A DNA stretch of 42,889 bases from Kiloniellaceae bacterium (GTDB lineage Bacteria; Pseudomonadota; Alphaproteobacteria; Kiloniellales; Kiloniellaceae). Shown here piece after piece: positions 36,109-42,889 of the stretch; within the stretch, counting starts at the first letter, position 1, and every line of letters begins with the position of its first letter. The stretch is from positions 1 to 42,889 of the forward strand of contig JAJFGK010000052.1 in the NCBI GenBank assembly GCA_021776195.1. The letters run 5' to 3'. Under the pieces are notes generated by a model. That model was given only the letters and a program-made list of their open reading frames with translations. It ran no database searches and was not told the DNA's origin. The position numbers and the translations under genes were made by a program.

Positions 36109-36869
36109 AAACTTGCGTATTTTTGGGGCCGAGCCTGCCTCTGGCCGAAGCCCGTCGCCTGCTCGATGCGGTCTATCTGCCGCCGGCCCGCCAGGGCGAT
36201 GTTTGCCGGGCCCTGCGCGACCACGCGCCGGCGGCCATCGCGTTGATCGACGGCTATTTCGAGCAGGTGCCGGCGGTTTGGCACAAGGAGCTGCTCTGGG
36301 CCCTGGCGCAAGGCGTGCGGGTCTACGGGGCCGCCTCCATGGGCGCGCTGCGTGCCGCCGAACTCTGCCAATTCGGCATGGTTGGCGTCGGCCAGATCTT
36401 CGAGGCCTATCGCGACGGTGTCTTTCCGTCCTACAGCGCCGAGCGCTTCGAAGACGACGACGAGGTCGCCGTGAGCCACGGCCCTGCCGAGCTTGGTTTC
36501 GTCGGGTCCGATGCCATGGTCGATATTCGCGCCACCCTGACGGCGGCGTCGGAGGGGGGTACTATTACCCTCGACCTGCGCGACCGCCTGGCAAGCCTGG
36601 CCAAGGGCTTGTTCTACAAGGATCGCAGCTATCAGGCCTTGCTGCAGGCGGCAGCCGATGCCGGGTTTGAGAGTGAAGCGCTTGATCGCTTTGCCGCTTG
36701 GCTCCCGACGGGTAAGATCGATCAAAAGCGGCGCGACGCCCGCGCGCTCCTTGGTTTGCTGGCCCAAGGTGGTTTGGTGACCGCCGTGCCGGACTTCAAG
36801 CTGGCCCATACGGTTGCTTGGGAAGCGGCGCTCAGATCTGTCGAGGCCGAGACGGGCGGCGGGAACTGA
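36105..36869 (+). CDS. TfuA-like protein, YcaO partner
   Basis: The 254-residue protein starts MKTCVFLGPSLPLAEARRLL and continues with YLPPARQGDVCRAL, AIALIDGYFEQVPAVWHKELLWAL and YGAASMGALRAAEL, which together are diagnostic of TfuA-like proteins first named from the trifolitoxin cluster. TfuA proteins accompany a class of YcaO enzymes and are thought to help deliver sulfur for thioamide formation, as in methanogen methyl-coenzyme M reductase and some actinobacterial peptides. The start overlaps the ycaO stop by four bases, so translation is coupled. The C-terminal half is less conserved but full length. Confidence 0.9.
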   Translation: MKTCVFLGPSLPLAEARRLLDAVYLPPARQGDVCRALRDHAPAAIALIDGYFEQVPAVWHKELLWALAQGVRVYGAASMGALRAAELCQFGMVGVGQIFEAYRDGVFPSYSAERFEDDDEVAVSHGPAELGFVGSDAMVDIRATLTAASEGGTITLDLRDRLASLAKGLFYKDRSYQALLQAAADAGFESEALDRFAAWLPTGKIDQKRRDARALLGLLAQGGLVTAVPDFKLAHTVAWEAALRSVEAETGGGN

Positions 36870-36907
36870 AAGCAAAAGACGGGGCGAAAGCCGGGAAGGG
36901 ATACTCC

Positions 36908-38176
36908 ATGTCATTGGAACTGGACAAGCGCCTGCTCGGGCGGGGCACCAAGGTGAAGCTGTACCCGCAGTCCCCGGTCATGGCGGCCTTCGCGACACCG
37001 GAGACGGTCTGGATATCGCCGGCCGCGGGCAGCGTGGCGGCCGGCCCGTCGGACCGGCGCATCTACGTCGTCGATGCGATCGGCAAGACCCACTACGAGG
37101 ACGGCAGCCGTCTTCCCTATCGAGGACCCAAGCACCCGCCGGCGAAGCCCGACCCGCAAGGCCATTTCGACCACCTCGATCCGACCGACCGCGCCTTCCG
37201 ATCGGCCCACATCTATGGCGCGGTGCGGCGCGTGCTCGATATCTGGGAGGACTATGTTGGCACGACGGTGCCCTGGCATTTCAGTGCCCAGATGCGCCGG
37301 CTGGAAATCGTTCCGACCCTGGACTGGGACAACGCCCATTTCGGTTGGGGCTTCATGGAGGCCGGGCATGGCAAGGACGACGCCGGGGACAAGCAGCCCT
37401 TCTGCTTGAACTTCGATGTACTGGCGCATGAGACCGGCCACGGTCTGATCTTTTCCATCGTCGGGTTCCCGGCACGGATGTCGGGATTAACCGCCGAGTA
37501 CCGCGGGTTTCACGAGTCAGCCAGCGACCTGGTGGCATTGATCTCGGTGCTGCATTTCGAGAATTTCATTGACCACCTGTTGCGCCAGACCGCCGGCAAT
37601 CTCTACCTGGAAAACGAGCTGAACCGTATCGGCGAACTGTCGAACACGCGCCAGATCAGGGTTGCCTCCAATGCCCTCAAGATGGCCGATGTGCCGGACA
37701 CTCGGCGGCGTCACAGCGATCTAACCGGCAAGGAGCTTCACACCCTGGGCCAGCCCCTGACCGGCGCCTTCTTCGATATTTTGGTGATGATCTATCAACG
37801 CAAGCTGGTCGAACTGGGCGCCATCGGCCAGGAGCTCGCCGACGAATCCTCGCGCGCCGCCGACCGGCAGCTCGGCAGCGGTGCCCTGCAGGAACGTTTC
37901 AAGGAAGCCTACGCCGCCGCGCCGGGGGCCTTTCGCGATGCCTTGGCCGAGGCGCGCGACATCGTGGGGCTGCGACTCGCCCGGACCTGGAGGAACCTAT
38001 CACCCGACCGCCTGAGCTTCGCCAAGGTGGCCAAAGCCTTCCTTACCGTCGACCGCGGCCTTAGCGGTTTTGCCTATCAGGCAGATATCGTCGACTGTTT
38101 CCACTGGCGCCAAATCGGCTTTGGATTTCCACCGCGTGGTCTGCTAGCATCCGCGCAACCTGGGGAGGATCATTGA
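36908..38176 (+). CDS. Thermolysin-like zinc metallopeptidase in the RiPP operon
   Basis: The 422-residue protein has HETGH (H174, E175, H178) and, 25 residues on, a glutamate in GFHESASDLVAL (E203), giving the HExxH...E zinc site of gluzincins. The E-x-x-x-D arrangement resembles thermolysin (M4) relatives, but the protein is shorter and has no obvious signal peptide, so it should act in the cytosol. The ATG has GGGAAGGG upstream; the frame extends further back only through the tfuA 3' end. It ends TGATG, overlapping the start of the repeat protein by one base. A role in trimming or cutting the repeat protein is inferred from this coupling. It is not related to the PqqL/TldD peptidases more usual in RiPP clusters. 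Confidence 0.78.
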   Translation: MSLELDKRLLGRGTKVKLYPQSPVMAAFATPETVWISPAAGSVAAGPSDRRIYVVDAIGKTHYEDGSRLPYRGPKHPPAKPDPQGHFDHLDPTDRAFRSAHIYGAVRRVLDIWEDYVGTTVPWHFSAQMRRLEIVPTLDWDNAHFGWGFMEAGHGKDDAGDKQPFCLNFDVLAHETGHGLIFSIVGFPARMSGLTAEYRGFHESASDLVALISVLHFENFIDHLLRQTAGNLYLENELNRIGELSNTRQIRVASNALKMADVPDTRRRHSDLTGKELHTLGQPLTGAFFDILVMIYQRKLVELGAIGQELADESSRAADRQLGSGALQERFKEAYAAAPGAFRDALAEARDIVGLRLARTWRNLSPDRLSFAKVAKAFLTVDRGLSGFAYQADIVDCFHWRQIGFGFPPRGLLASAQPGEDH

Positions 38177-39117
38177 TGACCGCGAGCGCCACCTTGAGCG
38201 ACCCTTACGCCATGACGGTTTATGGCAAACCTGTCACCGACATACTCATCGGCGTAGCGGCTCTCAACAGCCGCCTGCGCAGACTGTGCCAGAAGGCCGA
38301 TGGCAAGCCGGACCCGGCCAAGGCGCCGACCCTGGCGAAAGTCTATGGCTACGCGATCGATGACAGCAAGATTCTGCTTCCCGAGCCCGCGTTGCTGGTC
38401 TTGATCGGCGGGGGCATGGATGCCGGGGGCTGGGACGAGACCTTTCCCGCCGCCGAGTACAAAATGTGGTCGCTCGACATCGATCAGGAATCGACCCGAT
38501 TCGACGTGGCCGACGGACCACTGGGCGATCTGCTCGAAGAGGCCGAATTCGATGGCCAGCTCGACGATGGATTCGACAGTGGTTTGGATGACGGTCTCGA
38601 CGGATTGGTTTCGGAGGGACCGGACGGTGGTGTGACCCTGCGCGGGTCCGACGGGCGGCTCTATTTCATGCCGGGCAGCCTCGACAGCTACGAAGTCATC
38701 GACGAAGACACCAAGTCCGAGCTGCTTCTCAGCCAGGGTGTCGATCATCCCGACCTGAGCGTGACCGAGGTCGTTTGCGACGAGGATCTCGCGTTCCGGG
38801 CGGCGATGGCGGGCCGGGCGGCGATGGCAAGCCGGGCCGCGATGGCAAGCCGGGCCGCGATGGCTTCGAGGGCCGCCATGGCCTCGCGGGCGGCGATGGC
38901 GTCACGGGCCGCCATGGCCTCGCGTGCCGCCATGGCCTCGCGTGCCGCGATGGCGTCGAGGGCTGCCATGGCCTCGCGCGCCGCGATGGCGTCACGGGCG
39001 GCGATGGCCTCGCGGGCGGCGATGTCAGGTCGGGCGGCCATGACCGGGCGCGCGGCGATGGCCTTTCGCGCCGCCATGGCGTCGATGAAGATCGACGGGC
39101 ATCACGAGGATGACTAG
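38176..39117 (+). CDS. Repeat protein with 16 tandem RAAMAS hexapeptides; candidate multi-core RiPP precursor
   Basis: This 313-residue protein matches no family I know. Residues 1-207 form a non-repetitive N-terminal region with a hydrophobic LLVLIGGG segment and an acidic LDDG-rich stretch (about 115-150). From residue 208 come 16 uninterrupted hexapeptides of consensus RAAMAS, then a 10-residue acidic/His tail (MKIDGHHEDD). Cysteine is absent from the repeats; the only candidate nucleophile is Ser, besides the backbone amides that a YcaO/TfuA pair could thioamidate. The ATG at 38176 has GGGAGG upstream and overlaps the peptidase stop (TGATG). Flanking ycaO, tfuA, peptidase and two dioxygenase genes make it the probable substrate. 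It is long for a RiPP precursor, so a modified structural or metal-binding protein is the alternative. Confidence 0.75.
   Translation: MTASATLSDPYAMTVYGKPVTDILIGVAALNSRLRRLCQKADGKPDPAKAPTLAKVYGYAIDDSKILLPEPALLVLIGGGMDAGGWDETFPAAEYKMWSLDIDQESTRFDVADGPLGDLLEEAEFDGQLDDGFDSGLDDGLDGLVSEGPDGGVTLRGSDGRLYFMPGSLDSYEVIDEDTKSELLLSQGVDHPDLSVTEVVCDEDLAFRAAMAGRAAMASRAAMASRAAMASRAAMASRAAMASRAAMASRAAMASRAAMASRAAMASRAAMASRAAMASRAAMSGRAAMTGRAAMAFRAAMASMKIDGHHEDD
38797..39084 (+). repeat. Sixteen tandem 18-bp units encoding RAAMAS
   Basis: Units begin at 38797 and every 18 bases after. Units 2-12 and 16 encode RAAMAS; unit 1 is RAAMAG, 13 RAAMSG, 14 RAAMTG and 15 RAAMAF. Codons vary freely (Arg as cgg, cgc, cgt, agg; Ala as gcg, gcc, gct, gca; Ser as tcg, tca, agc), so the peptide, not the DNA, is conserved. 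Most of the divergence is at the array edges. Confidence 0.95.
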
Positions 39118-39154
39118 GCCGGGACGGGCCGTCACAATCTTGGACGTTTGAAAC

Positions 39155-40051
39155 ATGTCGGCACAGCACGTTGAAGATCTGCGCGACCAGGGTTTTGCGA
39201 TTGTTCGGGGTTTCCTCGATCAGGACCAAGTCGCCGCCGTTCGTACGGCGGTCGACGCGGTCTATGAAGAGGGCGTGAAGCACCATGCGACCTATCGCGA
39301 CAAGAACCTCTGCTTCGAAATCCTGAACGATCCCGAGGCGATGAAGCGTGTGATGGTCCAGGCCTACTGGTTTGCCTGGATCAACCCGGTCATGGAGGCC
39401 CAGCGGCGTCATCCCCGCTACCTTGAAATTCTCGAGCCCCTTCTGGGCCCCTCGATCAAGCAGATCGCCAATCAGATTCACTGGAAGCCGCCGGGCGCGA
39501 AGTACTCCAGCTACCGCTTCCATCAAGACCTGCGGTTTCGCGAAAGGCCCGATGTCTTTACCGAGCTGACCACCTCCTACTTCACGACCGCCTTGGCGAT
39601 CAATCGCGTGGACGCGGAAAATGGCGCGCTCTGTGTGTTTCCCGGCAGTCACAAGCGGGGCTACCTGGGGCTCGGCGACGACCACGAGTGGGTCCTGAAT
39701 GGCCAGGACGCGGGCTCGGCCAACAGGGCGGAAGCGGAACTCCGCGCCGCCGGGCTCGACCCGGACGACGCGGTGGTCTGCGAGCTCGAGCCGGGCGACC
39801 TGGTCATCTGGACGCTTCTGACGGTGCATGGTTCCGGCAGTAACCGCTCCGACCGGGACCGGCCGCTGATCCTCAACAGCTACGTGCGCGCCGACAACTC
39901 GCCGGAGCGTGGCGAGTGGGCCTTCCGCGACGGCGTATCGACACCCTTGGGGCCGGAGCCGCAGATCTGCCGCTTCGAGGACCTTCACGAGCACCCCGAG
40001 CCCTTCTACAACGATGCGGACTGGACCGGCGAGCAGCCAGCACTGTCGTAA
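39155..40051 (+). CDS. PhyH-family Fe(II)/2-oxoglutarate dioxygenase (first copy)
   Basis: The 298-residue protein has the facial triad of phytanoyl-CoA-dioxygenase-like enzymes: FHQDLRF gives H123 and D125, and TVHGSGSN gives H225. The Arg in DRDRPLIL is placed to bind 2-oxoglutarate. ALCVFPGSHKRG is the usual family loop before the distal His. Such enzymes hydroxylate or otherwise oxidise unactivated carbons. It lies 37 bases after the repeat protein gene and 35 bases before a second, divergent copy, so it is a candidate tailoring enzyme for the peptide product. The ribosome-binding site is weak. Confidence 0.88.
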   Translation: MSAQHVEDLRDQGFAIVRGFLDQDQVAAVRTAVDAVYEEGVKHHATYRDKNLCFEILNDPEAMKRVMVQAYWFAWINPVMEAQRRHPRYLEILEPLLGPSIKQIANQIHWKPPGAKYSSYRFHQDLRFRERPDVFTELTTSYFTTALAINRVDAENGALCVFPGSHKRGYLGLGDDHEWVLNGQDAGSANRAEAELRAAGLDPDDAVVCELEPGDLVIWTLLTVHGSGSNRSDRDRPLILNSYVRADNSPERGEWAFRDGVSTPLGPEPQICRFEDLHEHPEPFYNDADWTGEQPALS

Positions 40052-40086
40052 ATGGATCCTGGCTCAATCGTCGAGAGGAGCAGCTC

Positions 40087-40989
40087 ATGACACCGGACGA
40101 GGTTCTGTCGCACGAGCCGGTCGTGCTGACCCAGGAACAGCGGACATCCTATTTCGAGACCGGCTATCTTCTGCTGGACAGGTTCATCGACGAGGATTGG
40201 CTGGAGCGGCTCTGGGCGGTGACCCGGGACTTTATCGAGGAAAGCCGGAGCCTCAGCGCGTCGGACAAGATCTTCGACCTGGAGCCCGACCACAGTGCCG
40301 ACAACCCGCGCCTGCGCCGTTTGGTCAGCCCGGCGGACCGCCATCCGCTCTACTGGGAGTTCGCCAGCCAGGGCCCGATCGTCGATCTGGCCCAGGATCT
40401 GCTGGGCCCGGACATCAAGTTTCATCACTCCAAGCTGAATTTCAAATGGGCCGGCGGCGGGGAGGAGGTCAAGTGGCACCAGGACATTCAATTCTGGCCC
40501 CACACCAACTACTCGCCCCTGACCATCGGGCTCTACATGAACGATGTCACCGACGAGATGGGGCCCATGGGGGTGGTCTCCGGCAGCCACGACGGCGAGC
40601 TCTTCGACCTCTACAACGATCGCGGCCAGTGGGCCGGCGCCATCGCCGAGCAGGACCTGCCGCGAGTCGCCCTCGACAAGGTCGCCTGGCTCAAGGGGGC
40701 GGCCGGGTCGGTGACGGTTCACAACTGCCGTTCGGTCCATGGCTCCCTGCCGAACAACTCGAGCTCGATGCGGCCCTTGCTGCTGAACGCCTACGCCGCG
40801 GCCGACGCGCTGACCCTCACGCCGAACCCGAGCCAGAGCCGCTATTCCAATCAGATCGTGCGCGGCCAGCCGGCGCGCTGGGCCCATCTGGATCCGCGGC
40901 CGGTGCTGATCCCGCCGGACTGGTCCGGCGGCTACAGCTCGATCTTCGCTCTGCAGCAGGAGGAAGAGGCGGCAGGCGCGGAGGGATAA
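40087..40989 (+). CDS. PhyH-family Fe(II)/2-oxoglutarate dioxygenase (second copy)
   Basis: The 300-residue protein has WHQDIQFW (H131, D133) and SVHGSLPN (H218), with the Arg of SMRPLLLN for 2-oxoglutarate. GVVSGSHDGELF is the family loop. It resembles the preceding gene only in fold and motifs, not along its length, so it is an ancient paralogue or separate acquisition rather than a recent duplicate. The ATG at 40087 has GAGAGGAG upstream; the frame extends back into the first dioxygenase gene, which is unlikely to be coding. It is the last gene of the apparent operon, followed by 288 bases without a gene. Confidence 0.88.
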   Translation: MTPDEVLSHEPVVLTQEQRTSYFETGYLLLDRFIDEDWLERLWAVTRDFIEESRSLSASDKIFDLEPDHSADNPRLRRLVSPADRHPLYWEFASQGPIVDLAQDLLGPDIKFHHSKLNFKWAGGGEEVKWHQDIQFWPHTNYSPLTIGLYMNDVTDEMGPMGVVSGSHDGELFDLYNDRGQWAGAIAEQDLPRVALDKVAWLKGAAGSVTVHNCRSVHGSLPNNSSSMRPLLLNAYAAADALTLTPNPSQSRYSNQIVRGQPARWAHLDPRPVLIPPDWSGGYSSIFALQQEEEAAGAEG

Positions 40990-41058
40990 TGGCGCTTCGC
41001 GTTCACATTGTTGGGCTCACCGAGTCGCGCCCATCCGGCGCATCGAGCGCACCAAGGT

Positions 41059-41074
41059 AGTGATACAGATCACA
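41059..41074 (+). promoter_or_regulatory. CRP-like palindrome
   Basis: AGTGATACAGATCACA matches the CRP consensus TGTGA-N6-TCACA at 9 of 10 positions and is perfectly symmetric over GTGAT-N4-ATCAC. It lies 29 bases (centre to centre) upstream of a TATAAT. Outer bases G and C make it CRP-like rather than FNR-like. Confidence 0.5.
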
Positions 41075-41092
41075 AATATACGAAATTCTGAC

Positions 41093-41098
41093 TATAAT
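41093..41098 (+). promoter_or_regulatory. -10 element (TATAAT) of the promoter for the gene at 41278
   Basis: A perfect TATAAT sits in a markedly AT-rich stretch (41070-41105) with no good -35 hexamer at 16-18 bases, consistent with activator dependence through the palindrome at 41059. It would give a leader of about 170 bases containing an 8-bp inverted repeat (41178-41185 with 41226-41233). Confidence 0.5.
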
Positions 41099-41277
41099 AC
41101 CCTATTCATCCGCCACGGCATGGTTCAAAATCTTCGCTTAATGGAAAGCGCCTGACCTCTCAGGACGAAATGGGGATCGGTGTGGCGCCTATTGGTGTTT
41201 TCCGCAGTTGATCCGCGCTTTCGGACCACACCGAAAAAAACAAAGCGAGCGCGGTGGAGCGGCTGGGGAGGCTGACC

Positions 41278-42889
41278 ATGGCTGATGGCAAGGGATTGGC
41301 GGCGCAGTGGGGCGTGGACAGCCCCAGCACCGGTGGCGAATCGAGCCAACAGAAAGCGGCCTTCGCGGCGAGTTACAGCAGCGCCATGGGCGCGGCGGAC
41401 GGCAGTCTGGGCTATACCGCCACCAATGCGGAGACCGCCAAGCACGAGCCGCTGGTCGGCGACCAGGAAGGCTTTTACGGCCAGTACCAGCAGGTCCTGG
41501 GCCAGATCGATCCGGCGGACGAGTCCAAGGCGGCCGGCGCCATCGACAGCCTGCTGGCGGCGGTCCGGGCCTTTGTCGCCACGGCCGCGGAGGTCAAAAA
41601 ACAGGTCGAGACCGACCTCAACAACTGGAACAACAAGGCCGCAGACCTGGAGAAGGCCAACGGGCAGATCGACGAGCTCGACCAGTGGGGCATCGACGAG
41701 ATCGCCGACCTGCTGGCCGGGCGCGGCGAAATCGATGGCGAGGCCCTGGCAAAGCGCTGGAAGGAAGCGACCGAACGGCTGGCCACGCTGGTTCAAAAAT
41801 TGGGGCCGCTCTACGACGAGTACCAGCGCCAGAAGGCGGCCAAGGAAGAGTACGAACCCGAACGCGAACGCTTCGATGGCGAGTTCGCCGAGGTCGAAAA
41901 CTATCCCGAGGCCAACGAGGAAATTCAGGATCGGTCGCGGGGCATTCGCGAGTCACTCGGCGAGATCGATGGCAAGGCGGCGGAGAAAGACTTCGTCGCC
42001 TGCAAGGGGCTGCTGCAGCAACTCCGAGACCTTCTCTCGGAGCTCCAGGATATGGTCGCCGACCAGCAGGCGGCCATGGTCGAATACACCATGCGCCTGC
42101 CGGGCGTGCTGCCGCGCGACTACGAGGCGCCGGAGTCCAAACAGGGTACGCGAGGCTGGCAGTATCAGAACGACATGGTCAATCTCGAAACCGACATGAC
42201 GGCCAAGGCCGACAGCAAGGACTATGTCGGGGCGCTGGCACTGCTCGACCAATTGCAGCCGATGAATGACGAGGCCAGGGCCTATTTCGCGGAGCTCGAG
42301 GAGAAAAAACGCGCCTACGAAGTCAAGAAGGACGAGCTCCTGAGCCGCGCCACCGAGGCTTCGCAAGAGGTGCCGGAGCGTTTGCAGCCGGACTACCAGG
42401 AGATCGATGAGCTCTTCCCCCAGGCGGACGGGGCGGCTGACGGCGAAAACTACGACGAAGCCATGACCCTGCTCGGCAACCTGGAGTCCAGGCTTGCCAC
42501 CTTCGAAATCAAGATGGAGCAGCACCGCCAGGACAAGGCGACCTTCGAAGCCGAGTGGGGGCCGCTGCTGAACGAGATGACACCGACGACGAGCGCGGTG
42601 CCGCCGGGATGCGACGCGGCCATGGAACCCTTCAACGCGGTGCTGCAGCAGATTATGGACGCCCAGCAGGCCGGGAAATTCGGCGAGGCCTTGAGTCTTT
42701 TTGGAAAGATGAAGGAGGAGCACCAGAAGCTAGTCGAGCTGGTGGCGCAGCACCAAGCCTACCAGGACAAACTCGACGCGGTCCTGCCGCGGGCGACAGA
42801 CGCCTCGGCCGATCTGCCGGCCCACCTCGAGCCCGAGTACCAGAAGGTCGACAGCCTCCTGGGTCAGGCGGAGCAGGCGGCACAGGCCA
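41278..42889 (+). CDS. Long helical repeat protein of unknown function, 3' partial
   Basis: The frame opens at an ATG with GGGGAGG six bases upstream and stays open to the window end (537 codons plus one base). The protein begins MADGKGLAAQWGVDSP, has no signal peptide or membrane helix, and is almost wholly helical and highly charged. From about residue 230 it is built of modules with a recurring A-x-x-LL/LF helix after an acidic or glycine turn: KDFVACKGLL, KDYVGALALL, ENYDEAMTLL and GKFGEALSLF. The aligned alanines are residues 241, 319, 395 and 471, a 76-78 residue period. I do not recognise the family. It has its own promoter and may or may not belong to the upstream operon. Confidence 0.8.
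   Translation, partial: MADGKGLAAQWGVDSPSTGGESSQQKAAFAASYSSAMGAADGSLGYTATNAETAKHEPLVGDQEGFYGQYQQVLGQIDPADESKAAGAIDSLLAAVRAFVATAAEVKKQVETDLNNWNNKAADLEKANGQIDELDQWGIDEIADLLAGRGEIDGEALAKRWKEATERLATLVQKLGPLYDEYQRQKAAKEEYEPERERFDGEFAEVENYPEANEEIQDRSRGIRESLGEIDGKAAEKDFVACKGLLQQLRDLLSELQDMVADQQAAMVEYTMRLPGVLPRDYEAPESKQGTRGWQYQNDMVNLETDMTAKADSKDYVGALALLDQLQPMNDEARAYFAELEEKKRAYEVKKDELLSRATEASQEVPERLQPDYQEIDELFPQADGAADGENYDEAMTLLGNLESRLATFEIKMEQHRQDKATFEAEWGPLLNEMTPTTSAVPPGCDAAMEPFNAVLQQIMDAQQAGKFGEALSLFGKMKEEHQKLVELVAQHQAYQDKLDAVLPRATDASADLPAHLEPEYQKVDSLLGQAEQAAQA

Noticed and set aside
38745..39077. Minus-strand AMAARE repeat frame opposite the RAAMAS array
   Set aside because: The unit contains the palindrome GCCATGGC, so the reverse strand also gives an Ala/Met/Arg repeat automatically; there is no independent start or context.
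38797..39084. CRISPR-like array
   Set aside because: Units are 18 bp, contiguous and coding in frame, with no spacers.
38775..39113. Collagen-like Gly-X-Y reading frame across the RAAMAS array on the plus strand
   Set aside because: It is an out-of-frame reading of the 18-bp repeats with no ribosome-binding site of its own; the RAAMAS frame has a long non-repetitive N-terminal region, a good start and coupling to the peptidase gene.

Overview
The window is GC-rich, densely coded bacterial DNA. Hybrid histidine kinases, a FixL-like heme-PAS kinase, a FixK-type Crp/Fnr regulator, a CHASE2 adenylate cyclase and a TfuA/YcaO pair together suggest an alphaproteobacterium, perhaps of the Rhodospirillales type. 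That placement is inferred from gene content. No rRNA, tRNA, insertion sequence or CRISPR array was seen.

Layout. (1) Bases 1-9597 hold the 3' part of a giant repeat-rich secreted protein with cadherin-like repeats, hundreds of short beta-repeats and two RTX blocks. A sulfotransferase and a CHASE2 adenylate cyclase follow on the same strand. (2) Bases 12959-19194, minus strand, encode a REC-PAS-GGDEF-EAL cyclic-di-GMP protein and a large hybrid histidine kinase, joined by a one-base TAATG stop/start overlap. (3) Bases 19.5-31.3 kb form an oxygen/stress block. It has a small stress protein, a FixK-like regulator, an OmpR-type response regulator convergent with a FixL-like hybrid kinase, a universal stress protein, a CPA2 antiporter, a holin-like membrane protein, a multi-pass transporter, an 85-residue protein and a P-type cation ATPase. 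Four perfect FNR/FixK boxes (TTGAY-N4-RTCAA) lie upstream of these genes, so the block reads as one local low-oxygen regulon with its sensors and regulator inside it.

(4) Bases 31539-40989 look like a ribosomal-peptide (RiPP) modification operon. In order: a zinc-ribbon/class III cyclase/AAA/TPR regulator, YcaO, TfuA, a thermolysin-like metallopeptidase, an unusual 313-residue protein ending in 16 tandem RAAMAS hexapeptides, and two PhyH-type Fe(II)/2-oxoglutarate dioxygenases. Adjacent genes overlap at three junctions (8, 4 and 1 bases), which supports one transcript. The repeat protein is the obvious candidate substrate of the YcaO/TfuA pair. I regard this as the most interesting system in the window. 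(5) From 41278 to the window end, behind its own promoter with a CRP-like palindrome, begins a long helical protein built of about 76-residue modules that runs off the end.

Two nucleotide cyclases (10647 and 31539) and a CRP-like site near 41066 hint at cAMP signalling beside the oxygen and cyclic-di-GMP systems. All functions are read from motifs and context; no database search was run.
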